64,000 nucleotides of DNA from contig CM037843.1 of the NCBI GenBank assembly GCA_021234535.1, forward strand, positions 26,071,911 to 26,135,910, in the 5' to 3' direction. The notes under the pieces are model-generated. The model was not told where the DNA came from. It worked only from the letters and a program-made list of their open reading frames with translations, and did no database searches. Position 1 is the first letter of the stretch, and every line of letters starts with the position of its first letter. Source of the stretch: Stichopus chloronotus. Lineage: Eukaryota; Echinodermata; Holothuroidea; Aspidochirotida; Stichopodidae. Both the position numbers and the translations under genes were made by a program. Of this stretch, positions 1 through 13,045 are shown in pieces.

Positions 1-116
1 TGTCTGGAACGAGCTCTGAAGCGATACTCAAAGAGACAGAACTGCCGAAGACTTCATCCCTCTTCTCATCCCATCATAGCGTCCTTATTCAACTGCACCG
101 AGGGAAGCATCGTTCA

Positions 117-330
117 GAGGCGCCATCTGGACAATGCATCCAGCAATGCAGAGGAAGAAGAACGCTAGCCCCCTAATTTCCACTGCATCAAATGATACAC
201 TGAACAGAGGCGCCATCTGAACAATGTACCATACAATGCAGGGGAAGTAGAAAGCCACCCCCTAATTTCCCCGCATCGAACGATACATTGAACAGAGGCG
301 CCATCTGGACAATGTATCATACAATGCAGG
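117..330. repeat. ~89-bp tandem repeat, 2.4 units
   Basis: 'gaggcgccatctg' recurs at 117, 207 and 295 (steps of 90 and 88). Each unit continues with 'acaatg(c/t)a(t/c)c...caatgcag', then 'cccctaatttcc' and 'gatacattgaaca'. The third unit is partial. Confidence 0.92.
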
Positions 331-720
331 TTAATTAGGGAGAGTGATACGATGGCAAGAAAGAATGAAGACTTTAGCGGTTCTGACTCTCCAAGCACGC
401 TCCAAAACCCATTCCGGAACCCGCCACTTCTGCTCAGCTACTGACGAAAGAATCGAGATCTCAGATAGGTCGATATCCCCTAGAGGAACGGACATGGTTT
501 GAAACTTGGCTAGGAGCCTCCAACTAGAGACCAGCCGAGTCTCACGGTTCCCGAAGTGACAACGGTTCGACTTAGCAGTTAGTACGAGGAGACAACTTCT
601 TTGTCTCACTGAAGCGGTTGCTACCAGGAGCAGAGACAGATGACATAAACCAGGACATGACATGAGTGGCTCATGTGGAAGAGCTGCTGGCTCCACCAGG
701 ACCGCTCCAGCTGGGGCTGT
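331..720. other. GC-richer stretch with a 121-codon minus-strand frame, unassigned
   Basis: The minus frame at 331-696 is open but shows no domain, signal peptide or family motif that I recognise, and its N-terminus is leucine- and serine-rich. Base composition differs from the flanks. It could be part of a mobile element with the tandem repeat beside it, or chance. Confidence 0.3.
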
Positions 721-839
721 ATTGGCTGACGGCTCCCTGCGGATATAAACAAACGGAACTTTTAACCATAACTTTTAACCATAAAGTTTAAAAATAATGC
801 TTGGTGTAGTTCACTCTAAAACTGGATCATACAGGGGTA

Positions 840-2720
840 TAAAATACATTTAACTTGCTCACCTATGTTGATTTTTACCAACAGAAATACTTTTAAATTC
901 CTGCCAATGTTGTATTAGAATGCGTAAGTTACACAATTACCAACTAAAATACACAAAGGGTCGCATAGTTATATGTTGACTTTCACCAGCATAGTCACCA
1001 GCATAAGTCAATATTTTAAACCTTTTAAATAAACATTTTTCAATAAGTATTTTAAGGTAGCTATTTTGCTTGGATTTCATGATCACATGATTACTAGTTA
1101 CCAACTAAAATGTACGGAACTTGATTATATGTTTATATGTGTTGTTTCCAGACCATGATGAGCATGCACGAATTGATAGCAAATACATACCAAACTTTTT
1201 TATGTATTTTGTTTCAGAAGCATGAGTATATGTTACATTTCCTGGGTAAAACATCATCAAATGACATTGAAAAGACGTATTTTACATTAATACAAGCAGT
1301 ACGTGTTGTCAGTCTTTTGAATTTCCTTTCCCATCATTTCCACATTTTTTTTTTCTCTCAACACAAGTATACATGAATTGATACTTGTCAACTAAGATAT
1401 TGCTTACGTGTATTTTTAAGAATGTATAAGTATAAACGATTCACTTATGAATGTTGTTTAAAATGAACGAGTAAACGAATTGATGGCTACCCATTAAACT
1501 CATTTAAACTTCCAAATGCACTTCCTTTGGAATGTGAGTACACACATTGATGACTACCAAACTTGTTCTAGTATATTGTTTTACATTGCACAAGTACACG
1601 ACTTGATGGTTACTTAGTGCAACATATCTTTCCTTGCTGCATGTTATTTTGAATCCATAAGTAGAGATAAAATGATGGTTACTAAAATATTTTAACCTTG
1701 ATGAAGAATGTTGCCTCATACGAACGGGTACAAGAATAAAGGGTTACCGACTAAATAATTAACCAGAAATAGGAAATTATTTCAAATCAAATATTGCACA
1801 AATTGATGCATGGTAACAAATGAAACAAAGTCAAATTGTTCTACATACGTTGTTCTCAACAAAAAAAAAATCAGTAAACGAATTGATGGTTACCAACTAA
1901 GATATTGTCAACTATATATTGTAAAAATGTTATAAACTTAATTACCTATATTGCTTCGAATTTATGAGAGCTCGGTATACGAACTAAAGTACTTGAAACC
2001 CTGAGCTGAGTCAGGGTGTTTAGAATAAATGAGTAAACACGTAAAATGGTTTGCAGCAAAGACATTGTAAACTTCTATGTTGCTTGGAATTATACGAACC
2101 ACAATATTTGAAATAAACTGACTCACACTGTTCTAATGAATGGGCACATACAAAATTAATGGTTTTCAACCACAATGTTTTAAACTTGATTTTATACGTA
2201 TATTGTTTAGAATGCACGGGTACGAGAAGTGATGGTTACCTATTCCCTCGCTTGCGCGTCTTGTTTCAAATGCATGCATGTAAACGAATTGATGTAATAA
2301 AGCTTAAATATTTTATCTTACTCACTTGTGTTTTTTTGGAATGTATTAGTGAAAGGATTGATAGTTATAAAATTCGAATTTACGTAATTGTGTTGTTTAA
2401 AATTTACGAATAAACCAATTAATATTTACCCAACTGAAATCCTTTAAACTTTCTAATACATTTAGCTAAATGGATTAACGGTTAAAACCCTAAATGCAAA
2501 TTGCTGGTTACCAGATAAAATATTTCAAACTTGCTATCATATCTATTATTTTGAAAAGGCCTACATGAAAACTCAAATGTAGTTTCCTCCACAAAATTGT
2601 TGATTACCAGCTAAAACATTTTAAAGCAGCTTACGCACATTGTTTCAACAGCATGGATGTTCACGGTCACAGACTACACTAGTTAAAACTTTTTGAAGTA
2701 TGTTGTTTGTGTTTTTATGT
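840..2720. repeat. Degenerate satellite-like array, ~60-110 bp monomers (about 80 on average)
   Basis: About 20 diverged copies of a monomer close to 'acgaattgatggttaccaac' + 'taaaatattttaaacttg' + 'tatattgttt' + 'aatgcacgagtaa'. Clear copies start near 1092, 1375, 1477, 1595, 1668, 1879, 2150, 2285, 2355, 2416, 2500 and 2603. Frames within it are short and overlapping and are not genes. Confidence 0.85.
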
Positions 2721-3297
2721 ACACTTTTATTAATTGTAATGACTGTAATACGAATTATCTCAAATATTTGCAGTCAGTTAAAGCGACACTTCTTCCTTAA
2801 TCAATCCACATTTGTTTTGTTGTCGAGATTGTTCATCCTGGCAAACTTTGAACATTTTTGAAGTGATCAAAAATTGAAATTTGAATTTTACTTTTGCTGT
2901 TTTAAAACCTAACAATTTTCTCCATTCCATCTACGGAACAAAATACTCCTTTGGCAATTCATTGTCTGTTTAAGATGTTTTGCAATGTGTTTCAAATTCA
3001 AAATAGCCAAAAATGTAAAGGTGAATATTTCAATTGTCAAGAATTTGTACATGACAACTATGTTCAAGAATCAAACACTTTCATAAACAACTACCATTCT
3101 TGTGTCGATAAAGCACACAGGCAAATGATATAATAGACAATTAATGTTTAGACAATTTCTTTTTATTTATGGTGCATTGTCTCAGAGGTATTAAAGCACA
3201 CACTGACACAAAAGACTAATAAAGGGTAAGCAAGTAAAATATACATTATACATACAAAAAACAAAATAAAACGTAAATATACACAATGCAATCTACA
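2721..3297. other. AT-rich sequence, nothing recognised
   Basis: No reading frame with family features and no repeat structure seen. Confidence 0.5.
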
Positions 3298-3872
3298 CAG
3301 TGGCGGCACCAAGTTACGGGGATCTCAGCAATCAGAGCCTTTCCTCAGTTACCCCCTCCCCCCCCCCCCACACACACACACGCACACACAAACACACTCA
3401 GCTGAAGAACAGTGACCAGACAGATATTAGAATGTATAAATTTCCGGTTTACATACGTATTATATTCATCTTTTTTTAAGAAGTGCCGGGACTTACTTTT
3501 TCCCCTGAGATATGCTACAACCATCTGAACCCCATCAGTGGATCTCCTTTTCCATGTTGTTAGCTTAGAAGGATAACTTAACACATTAAAATTATTGGGA
3601 ATCTTTGCACTGAATGTTGTGTCATGAACGGAAATGTACCTGTAATGATGTATAATTTTTCATTCAGATATAGGCTAAAGCCTCAGATTCCGAGGGTTTC
3701 TCCCTAAACCTAGGCTTTGCCCCCCTGGGCCCCAGGAAAGGTCCTAAGACGAACCCCTTTATCCCACTTGAAAACATTTAGTGACAAACACCCTAAAATG
3801 TTTTACCACCTCCCTCTAACAGTTTCTTTTGCTATCCACTTGCACTGTCTCCAAAATCATGGTGCCGTCGCT
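3298..3872. mobile_element. TIR element, CAGTGGCGGCACCA family, copy 1
   Basis: Left end cagtggcggcaccaag; right end tggtgccgtcgctt, its imperfect complement. It shares the interior 'ggctaaagcctcag' and the right-end segment with the shorter copy at 26075-26359. It includes a poly-C/CA tract at 3353-3390. No coding capacity seen. Confidence 0.7.
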
Positions 3873-4103
3873 TAAAATACATAATACAGGAGAGATAAAT
3901 AACAGAAAACTGAACTATCTGAAATTTGAACTAACAGAAATCTGAAAATTGATCTAGTTTTGTCTTTTAGTTTCACATTTTACAACCTGTGAAGACGCAA
4001 AGCATCTATCAAAATCACATGTTTAGACAATGTTAACATAGCTACAAATGTAAATAAAAGCTTGCAAGGAATTGTCAGGAGAAAAGTAAAAAAAGGTACT
4101 CAC

Positions 4104-4290
4104 CATGCCAGCCACACAGACCCACTGACGCGATTACGTAAGAGCAGCTGAGAATTCGCGCCTTTTGATTATTTGCATATTTTTTTCTTTTTAGTTCAGT
4201 CAAGCGCGATACAATGCCTTAGATGACGTTTGAGCATGCGCATAGTAGACACGGAGGTCCAGAGTATGAGATTGGTACTGGATTCCTTTT
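4104..4290 (-). promoter_or_regulatory. Candidate promoter and first exon of another minus-strand gene
   Basis: A CpG-richer patch in AT-rich DNA. In 140 bp it contains an NRF1-like core (gcatgcgcat, 4234-4243), a CRE core (tgacgt, 4224-4229), an octamer (atttgcat, 4171-4178) and a PAR-bZIP/CREB-like palindrome (ttacgtaa, 4134-4141). Downstream on the minus strand an ATG (4106-4104) is followed directly by a good donor, GTGAGT, so a first exon could end right at the start codon. The next exon was not identified; the gene would lie toward the left edge. Confidence 0.35.
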
Positions 4291-5290
4291 TTTCACGCCC
4301 TATCAATAAGATTTTAGGCTCAGCATAACAAAAGGTGGCGAACACAAAATACTGTCTTTTTGTCACTGGACTTATCTACCCAATGTATCTCCCTATTTCA
4401 GAGGACAAAGTTGATAAAGTATTGTAGTCTATTGTTAAGAAAATCAGCTTTATCTGACAGTAATCGATTAACTTTTTTTTTAACGAGTAGGTGTTTTGCT
4501 GGAATGTCATGTACTTGTCGTTGCTTTCATTACACGCTGATATGCAAGTGATTATTTCTGACACTGAAAGGATATGGCAGAGTGAGGACTAAGATGATCC
4601 GAAGATCTAATCCACCTTAATCACCCTGTCCCTTTGAGTAAGGATATATGGGCTCATGTCAGTTATCACAGGGACTTAACTTGAACACCTGAGTCATCAT
4701 ATATAGAAACCCTCTTTCATATGGAAAGAGGAGTAGATTCAGCTGACCCATGGCCCCGACACTATACTTCTATTCACACTTCTGAGATTGTCTAGCTTTT
4801 TATCTCACTGAAAAAAAGAGAAAGTCCAGGAGAATGGAGATAAACTTGTGTACTTTGCACCTCCCTGATTTGATATTATAAGCGGATCGAGCGACCATCG
4901 GTTGGTGGGTGTCATACAAGAAAAGTTTTGACAACAATAACTGCCAGATCACATTAATGGTACTTCACATGCCCATTTCACTCAATAGAGGCCCCACCAA
5001 TGTCAAATAATTTTTGATCACATACTGCCATACGGTTATAGTAGGACATATCAGACGTGTGCAGACTTTTAGCAGGGGAAATCTTTCTGAGGGCGATGTC
5101 GTTTGGGGATTAAGGGCACGCAGGGCTAAGTGGAGCGCCACGAGAGGTTAGCGCGGGGCATCAAAGAATTTTTTTTTACTTTCAGACCGCAAGATCAGTT
5201 GCGGGCAAAGATATGAAATTTTTCACCATTTTTTTTCAAGGTCACATAGGTCTGGCTTGATCTTGAAGGTTAGTGTGGAATGGATAGGGG
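4291..5290. other. Intergenic sequence, nothing recognised
   Basis: Short frames only, without homology. No repeat array seen. Confidence 0.5.
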
Positions 5291-5560
5291 GCATAAGTTA
5301 GTCTGAGAACAGGTGCGTACTGAGGGGGGGGGGGGATCACAGAGTTGTTTTGTGTGAGTGAGTACATGGAGTAAGGTTTATCAGGAAGACTTAGTGGGGG
5401 GGGGGGGCCATCCACCGATTGGCGCGGAGCGTACAGAAAATTTGGGAATATCAGGACCTCTCAGACAGCCAGAAATGGCATTTCACTGGCTTGCAAGTGC
5501 ATTCAGGGCTAAACAGTCGTTATTTTGCACTTTTGTTTGCAATAAAATGTCTAAATTTAA
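5291..5560. repeat. G-tract-bearing dispersed sequence
   Basis: Runs of 11 or more G lie at about 5324-5334 and 5395-5407. They are set in a segment ('cagccagaaatggcatttcactggc') that looks like a decayed dispersed repeat. Overlapping plus-strand frames here have no family features. Confidence 0.5.
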
Positions 5561-6889
5561 ATAAATATTCTATAAATGTTTTATTAGGCTGGGCACTTGA
5601 GAGGGGTAATGCCTTCGCCAACGAACGAGCCTTTATGTAACTGCGAAGTTTTGATATGATGGATCTGGTCACTGATTGGAATCAGGGGAGGGGAGGACCC
5701 TTTGCAAAATTGTTGATTTTGTATGGAGGACAACATTCAAAATAATGCAATGTTTTATGCTAGGTTTGAACTAAATATATAATCAGCAATTCCCAGTTTT
5801 GTTAAGGAATAATTTTACTTTCTTTTTTTCCTTTGTACTGCAGGTGAAATATTCATTTTAGACCTTATCTGATTTGGCCTAATTCAGAATGAATATGTGA
5901 TGAAACAGTGTACAGTTGAAACTATTGGTAGGTCATTTCCCCAATTCTTTGCCCTTTGTCACGGCAAACACCTATGTCGTAAAGATACTTGTCCAAACAC
6001 CTCCCTGGTCCAATAATACATATCCGAGCTGGCTTACCTCATTATGTATTAGCAACACACTGATAATCGGCACGACCCCGCGAAACTCGGAGACATAAGG
6101 TAGCGCACCCTATACAACACTTAGGGGATTCCGCAGCAAGTGTTCAAATGTTTACGTCGAAGAAAGGCCCTAAAAATAGGTCTTTTCAATATGTTAGCGA
6201 ATAAGGTTTTTTTTGTAATTTGTAAGTGAGTTGAAGTATATGTAGTGTGAAAATTGATGTTGGTGTTATGGCCTAGTACAACTTTGTAGGTCGGCGGAAG
6301 AAAAATTAAATGAACCTCTCCTCGCACATCGAAAATGTTGTTGTACTCAAGCCCAAAACCTAACCACCTAGGGTGCGGAAAATTTGAAAGTGCCATGAAA
6401 GTTCAATATGTTAGCTTTCCATAGAGTGTTAGGTTATATGTGGCGAAAACTTCTACAAGATTTTGAACATCAGATTACTTTTTCGATTTAGTGTGTGAAT
6501 CAATAGGGCAATAAATAGCGGTATGCTACCATAAAAGTCTTCATGTCCGTAGATTATTTCGGAGTAAGGAAAATTACGTTGAACTAGCCTGTAGACAATT
6601 GTAATCGAAAACATCTAGTAACCATGTACTTTTTTTTTTTTTTGATACTTTACTTTTAAGTTTAGGTTAGAAAAGCAAGTGATTGCCAATGATAGTTGCA
6701 CATACCGACAATGGTTGTATACTTTCACTCACTAAACGGAGATCCCACTGCACTGACCATAATAACACCAGCGCATTCACTATCAACCTGCTATAGCGCG
6801 GGCTTTCATGTTCTGCGGAACGCGACTCAAGCATGCCTCAAGCTACAGTGAGGCATAAAAGTTACAGTACGAATTATGCATGAAAATTT
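5561..6889. other. Intergenic sequence, nothing recognised
   Basis: No convincing exon or repeat. A poly-T run lies at 6630-6643. Confidence 0.5.
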
Positions 6890-7180
6890 CTCACAATTTC
6901 TTATCCTAGGAAAAATTTTGAGAAGTGGGAGAGGAAATATTATTTCACCAAATTTGCTACATTTTGTCAAATTCCTCCTTCCCCCCCAAAAAAAAAATCC
7001 GGGTGGGAACTTGCCTTCCTGTCCTCATTGGCTACGCCACTGCCCCACTGAGATGGCCGGAAACGGCACTTTCCGGGTTTCCTAAGCTGCATGTACCAGT
7101 GGCGTAGCTTGGGAGATACTCCCACAAAATTGTCGATCCCCAGGTCCCCCCCCCCCCCCACTGGAGATCTGGGCAAAAGA
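6890..7180. repeat. Facing ends of gtggcgtagc-type elements
   Basis: 'ggctacgccactg' (7030-7042) and its complement 'cagtggcgtagc' (7097-7108) face each other 55 bp apart, like the right end of one TIR element and the left end of another. Their other ends were not found. A C-run at about 7146-7159 lies inside the second. Confidence 0.5.
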
Positions 7181-7307
7181 AAATTATCTGCTCTTGATAA
7201 TTATAGACTCTGGCCGTGGGAAATCTCTGTTAAAATCAATCAACTGCAATTCATTGGGATAACTCCACTTTGAGACTACTCGAATAGATTGAGATACGCT
7301 TAGCTCA

Positions 7308-7520
7308 GTGCGTTATTATTTATTTGTTCAATCGTCAGGGTGTCTGAATGAAAGATATCCACGACGTATATTGGGAGGGATAGAAACATCTCACCTTACT
7401 CAGTTCATGCTCTATCACGATCCGCATTGTGTTGCTAATCTTAACTTAAAAGAGTCTATCAAGAGAGAATTATTACCCTCTGCAGCTGCACTCTTCAGTA
7501 CTGCATTCCCATCAGTGTAA
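7308..7520 (+). pseudogene. Possible LINE ORF tail
   Basis: The frame ends NLNLKESIKRELLPSAAALF then STAFPSV and a stop. The pattern 'LK.S.K...LPSA..LF' is reminiscent of the last residues of non-LTR retrotransposon ORFs, which also occur at 15.5-16.2 kb. There is no longer match, so this is weak. Confidence 0.25.
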
Positions 7521-7900
7521 GGGCCAAACACGATATCTCAAGAAGGGTATAACATGAGTGATCTCATATTTCGTATGTGGATTGGTTATACTAGGTAAAT
7601 GATCCCTATCCTTTTTGGTGGAGATGGTCACCAGAGGTCAAGCTGTATAAACCTTGTAAACACTTTATCTCCAGAAGGGTAACCATGACTGATGTCATAC
7701 TTGATGTGTAGGTTGGCGGTACTGAGTAGGTGATCCCTATCGTTTTTTGGTGGAGTTCAAAGGTCATTTGAGGTCACCAGAGGTCAAAGGGTAAAAATCA
7801 TGTTAACTCTTGCAGTAGTTCAGTATTTAACAGTCAAAATCTTGTAAACACTTTATCTCAAGAAGGTTAATTGTGAGGCACAATTGTCTTCATATTTGAA
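7521..7900. repeat. AGGTCA-rich dispersed repeat, about 2.5 units of ~170 bp
   Basis: '(c/t)tttatctc(a/c)agaagggtaa' and 'gatccctatc(c/g)tttttggtgga' recur, with 'aaaggtcatttgaggtcaccagaggtcaaag' type blocks between. Same family style as 21967-22675 and 63374-63840. Confidence 0.85.
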
Positions 7901-8064
7901 GCTGATAGTTGTGCCCTCAGGTTGATTTATGGAACGGAGTCTGGTAAGATTTTTTGTAAATATCACACAGTGAGTGCCTCACAGTTTCAATATTAGCAAG
8001 ATGGACTCATGAATGACTCAGCAGATGTAATCGCAGTCGTCTTAAACTTCACTCAGGAATATAA

Positions 8065-8490
8065 GTTCTACCAAATATGGAATTTCTTGATTAATTTCAA
8101 GACACACAGTTGTTTTTATAATTGAAGGCAACATTTAGCTTCTTGTATCTCAAACGATGAGTTATCGGATATGTACCTTTGAGCCACGTGATGTCTGTAA
8201 TTTTTTACTAAATTCAGTTCGAATTACTAGAGAGATCAATCAATCCAAAATAATATAGCAAATATGGAATTTTTTTTTGTTTCATGCTGAGACACACAGC
8301 TGTGTTTGAATCTGAAAAAGCATTTACACACAATAGGGCTTAGTGCTAGTGACATGATATGTCTCACACGATGAGTTTTTGAAAATGTAGTCTTGAGCTA
8401 CGTAAGGCCTTCAATTTCTGATTAAATTCAATTCGAATTGTTAGAAAGAACAACTAATCCAATATTATAATGAAAATATGTTAAAACAAA
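8065..8490. repeat. Diverged ~200-bp tandem duplication
   Basis: Two units each contain 'tatggaattt(c)ttg', 'gacacacag(t/c)tgtgtttt', '(c/a)aacgatgag', 'ttgagc(c/t)acgt', 'aaattca(g/a)ttcgaatt' and 'caa(t)caatccaaaataat', in that order. Confidence 0.8.
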
Positions 8491-8499
8491 TCAATCAAT

Positions 8500-8730
8500 C
8501 CAAAATAATTTAAAAAAAAATAAAATAGGGAGATTTACATTTTCTAGAGCTAAAAAATCGGGTGATTAGTAAGAAAATAGGGAGATTGGTACTTTTCAAC
8601 AAAAACAGTGCCAATTACCCAAATAAGCATTGTGCTATCTGTTTGGCTATTTTCAGAAATGTCGCAAATGGGCTTAAAAAAAAAAAAACCGGGAGATAAG
8701 AATATAAAACCGGGAGATCAAAAGTTGTAC
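8500..8730. repeat. Short interspersed 'gggagat' motif cluster
   Basis: Five short segments of the type 'aaaatagggagatt' or 'aaaccgggagataa' lie within about 200 bp. Confidence 0.55.
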
Positions 8731-11700
8731 TTCCTTTAACATAGTGCTAAGTAGCTCCTTTGCCCTTCTTATAGAGCCTCAGTATTTCCGGAGCTGTGTG
8801 CATGTTGATCTAGCGTTACTTCATTCAAAATATTCCCTCAGCTCTCTGTGCCCAAAGCCTGCTCCCTGGTAGCAAACTGGAAAAGGGAAGCTGACCCGGT
8901 TTAATAACAAAATGTGAAGGCGTTTCTGTATTACCGCGAAAAAGCAAGAAAGAAGTTAAATTTGGAATTAAATTGAAATTGTGACATATTTTCTTTTATT
9001 TCTGTCAGTTTTAAAGATACATGTTTGCTACATTAAGGGGAATGGAAATCTTGGGATTTAACGGTGAACTCATGGTGGAAACTAACGTTCTTACAATCTT
9101 TGTGAAATAACTTTTTAAATCTGTCTTTTCTCGTTTTGTACCACTTTAAAAATGAGGGCGCTTCAAAAGTGACATCATTACCTCATTTTGAAAGTTGCAT
9201 AATTGTGCTCATCTTAGTTCTGGTGTAATGTGTTTCTACTGCTGTCAGATAAATGGAGCAAACTTTTTTTTCAGGCAAAAGCTTCTCCTTAGCTACAAAG
9301 AATCCAATTACTTCAAATCCACTTACCAGTCCTGTTTAAACTAAAAGTGATTGTTCAAGGTAGTTCGGGAAATTCAAGACTACATTGCCCCAGTTTACAT
9401 CTAACCTATTGAAATGTTTCCGATGGAAATAATGGTGCAACTTCCACATAGATATATCCAACAGTAGAGTATCAAAATGAAACACACATTTTGCACATTG
9501 CCTTTGAGAAGTTGGTGAATTCATTATATATTTACATCCATGTTGACAAACAAAATAAAGGCAATTTAAAAAAGTCAACAATTACGAGAAAACATATCAC
9601 AAAGCAACAATCAGTCCGCAGCAGCATAGACTAATGTTAAACATAAAATATACATGATCCACTTGTTATGAAATATTTTACATCATCATGTACCTTCAAC
9701 AGGTATACTTAAATTATCCTCCTTTCTTCTTATTTATCTTTGTGTGTATACTCATTTATTTCAATTTGTAATTTCTCCCTAATATCAAATTTTCAATTTG
9801 TTAAATACCATCACTGGCAACAAGCAGTTACAGGAAACACTGATCAGGGACAATCATCCTTCATGATTTAGACCGTAACTTTTTCTATTTATCTATTTTT
9901 TTCGTTAATTACTGTCTCGGAAAAAAAAAATCACTAGAATAATCACAGGATAAATTCAGGATGATATTACTTTTAGCAACCATCCATGGCCACTGAATTC
10001 ACAAACGTACAATTTAAAGGACAAAAATTCTTTGTTCTCTTAACTTACCGCATGACGATATTCAATTTTTCATTCATCAGTTTTTGATTGCATAGTTTTT
10101 AATATTGAAATGACAAAATAAGTACATTATAATTAAGCTGTATTAGAACATATCAAAACTATATATCAACAAAGAATACATTAGTATTTAGGCAAACAGT
10201 AGTTTCTCCTTTTGTGCTTTCATATAACAATGAATCTTTAAGTTTAATTTATGCAAGCATACATGAAGCAAAGTTAGCAAACAGCTCTGAAATAATGCTC
10301 AGAAAGTTACAGAACAATGCAAAGACTACAACAATCTTTGTGAACTTGTCCAAGAAAGATGTTCTAGAAGCAAAAAATGATGCATCAATTTGCCAGGTAT
10401 TTCTTCCATAACTGCAAGTGATCTTGAAAGCATTTTTAGTCTTTTTTTTTCTCAATTCTTTTTCAATTCAGAAATATGAGTATTCAAGCTAAAGCATAAT
10501 GGATGCATCCAGCAACATCCTTAATGTGTTTTCATTTCTGCTTGTAGTAAACAACCCATTTGTTGACAGTAAAGTATAAAAATCATTTTGATGAAACCTC
10601 GACATCAGAGTTGACTTTCAAATTCATCAGAGAGTGTTTCCGGGAAAATTTATCAAAATGATGATATAACAGTAACAAAACATCAACATTTGTCACATAT
10701 GTTTGTAGAGGGTCGGTACAATGACCCACAATGCCATGGAGAATGCAGCTTCATTAAATAACAAACCACATCAAAAATTCCAACATATGGATCACTGGTT
10801 CAGCAGAACGTGGACACTTGCACAATATGCTTGTGTATGGTTATTAAAATGCTTGAGAAGCTATGCAAATTATGATAATTTTTGAATAAAAGATTATTTA
10901 GAATTGTGTGTTTATACTATGTGGGGTAAAACACCACCTGTAAGCTAGCCTGCAAACAGTTTGTTACTTTCTGTAAGTTGTATTTCATGAAGTTCACCAT
11001 CATGAATATTGGTACATGTAACTCATCAAAAGTTTATTTTGTAAGTGTAAGGTTTGTGTAAGTATTGCTCTAAAACACTGAAGTACACTCCAAGTTCAAG
11101 AATTCTACCAAATTTTAATGTAGTTTAAGACTGAAGAAAGAAAAAAATATTGTCTCTAGGGTTAGTCAACTTGGTTGTGGAACCCCTCTGATAGTTACTT
11201 ATATGTTTTATACTGTTTTGACATCATGAAGCATGAAATTTTATTGCACTGAAAAAAAATTGTAATACAAAAGATAAAATGGAAAAATAAATGGCAAGGT
11301 ATAATATTAGTTTGGTAATCACAAACAAGTCACAAACATAAGACGTCTGTATGTAATGCTAAACTTTTGCAAAGTTTAAATTAGAAACTGTGTCTCAATA
11401 CAAACTTGCTTGAAATGTGATTCTTAATACTTTCTTCCCTTTACATCTACAAACTCTGTGGCAGATATTGTTCCCTCCCTTCAAGACTGTGTGGGTTTTG
11501 CTTTATTATACGTGAATACACAGCATAACACTCGCATAAGTATTGATTAAATACTCAAGGTAAAATTTCGTTGTAGTGGTTTGTTCAGGCTCTGCAATAT
11601 ACATTGTGGAAAGATCATAATCCGGAAGTCAGTGCACTAGCATGTCTTCACACATTTATGCATATCACCAGGGAAGTGTTTCCTGAGAATGTGTGTGTAG

Positions 11701-12900
11701 AACATTCAAATTAGCACAACCATAGACCATTATCAAACTTCTTTTGGGGTTTTTTTACCACTGTACTTGATATCTGCATTTCCATAACCTTGTTTAAATA
11801 ACAATAGAAGTCTTGAGTGGAGAACGCTAACTTGCCTATATAACACATCAACTCTTCCTTTCCAAGGACATTTTGAACGCAATCACTCAATGAAGGAATG
11901 TGTTAGGCTTACCAATTAAGTACAGTAGCTATGTCAATAAAGACCTAGTTATTTTACCTAGTTATGTCCAACTTTTGACCAACTTGAATCTGAAAAAGGA
12001 AGTTCCTTTAAATTTACATCAAAAATCTTAAATGACAACATTGACTGAGAGGATGATGCAATTGTTTAATCCTAATTCTACTTTAAAAAAATTAAAATTT
12101 ATCCCAAGCAATCTTGAGCATTTCAATAAAACGATTGATCAAGGTCTTCATTTATGGCTCAATTGTGAAATTACACTCTATAATGTAATAAAAAAAATCC
12201 AATTTTAGAGGCATTAAAGTGTCTAAATTATGCCATATCAGCTTAACAATCCAAATATGGGGGTTTGAAGCCATATCACTGTAAGTACCTGTTGTATAAG
12301 GAATGGAAAGGTACACTGGCAAGTCAGGTGAAAATTAAGTTCAATTTGTCCCTGGCACAGAATTTGAACTTTGGCGATTGGCAAAGGCAGGAAAAATTTG
12401 TAAGTCAATCTCATCACTAGAGGATAAATTTTCAAATAATTCTGTCACTGTTGCAAAGTTTCAGTGTGGAAAAATTTGTGAGTGAAATGAGGTTGAAATG
12501 GCAAATAAAAAAAAAAACACTACTTTTTTGAAATCAACATGCCGATGGTACAACTTGAACGGCCAAAGCACTATTACATACACAGCCCCACTAAGTTTTT
12601 TCACATCTTGGGATATGTTGCCATAATGATGCTGTTTTTACATACAACCTCATTGGTATTAAAGCACGCAAGCTTTACCATCAGCATCCATGGATGACAA
12701 AATACAAAGTTAGTGTGGTGTATGATGCATAGCTAGAGACTGCCTGCAATACATTCAACCTTTTCTTGCACTTCGTTAAATCAAAATCAAAAGTAGCGAT
12801 CACATTTTCATTCACATGTGCAGTATGTGATCGAAAACCCGAAGAGGATGGACATGTTTAAAAGTAAAACAGGAGGACAGATCAAGGTGAAAATAACTCA
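8731..12900. other. Gene-poor AT-rich sequence; may include the GALNT 3' UTR
   Basis: No exon or mobile element recognised in 4 kb. It lies just downstream of the GALNT stop on the minus strand. Several minus-strand AATAAA sites exist (for example at plus-strand tttatt near 11501, 11242 and 11033), so a long 3' UTR is possible. The actual poly(A) site cannot be chosen from sequence alone. Confidence 0.4.
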
Positions 12901-12913
12901 TGGTGACTCAATC

Positions 12914-13045
12914 CCAATGGTTGACTCACCGTTGCTTCATCACTAGGACCATCTAGTGGGAGCAGTAAAGCAATACCTTCCCCAATGGTTGACTCACCGT
13001 TGCTTCATCACTAGGACCATCTAGTGAGAGTAGTAAAGCCATAAT
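12914..13045. repeat. 68-bp tandem duplication
   Basis: 'ccaatggttgactcaccgtt' begins at 12914 and 12982. Each copy continues through 'gcttcatcactaggaccatc' with only a few differences at the end (gggagcagtaaagc versus gagagtagtaaagc). Confidence 0.95.

Noticed and set aside
331..696. 121-codon minus-strand frame treated as a gene
   Set aside because: No recognisable domain; kept only as an unassigned stretch.
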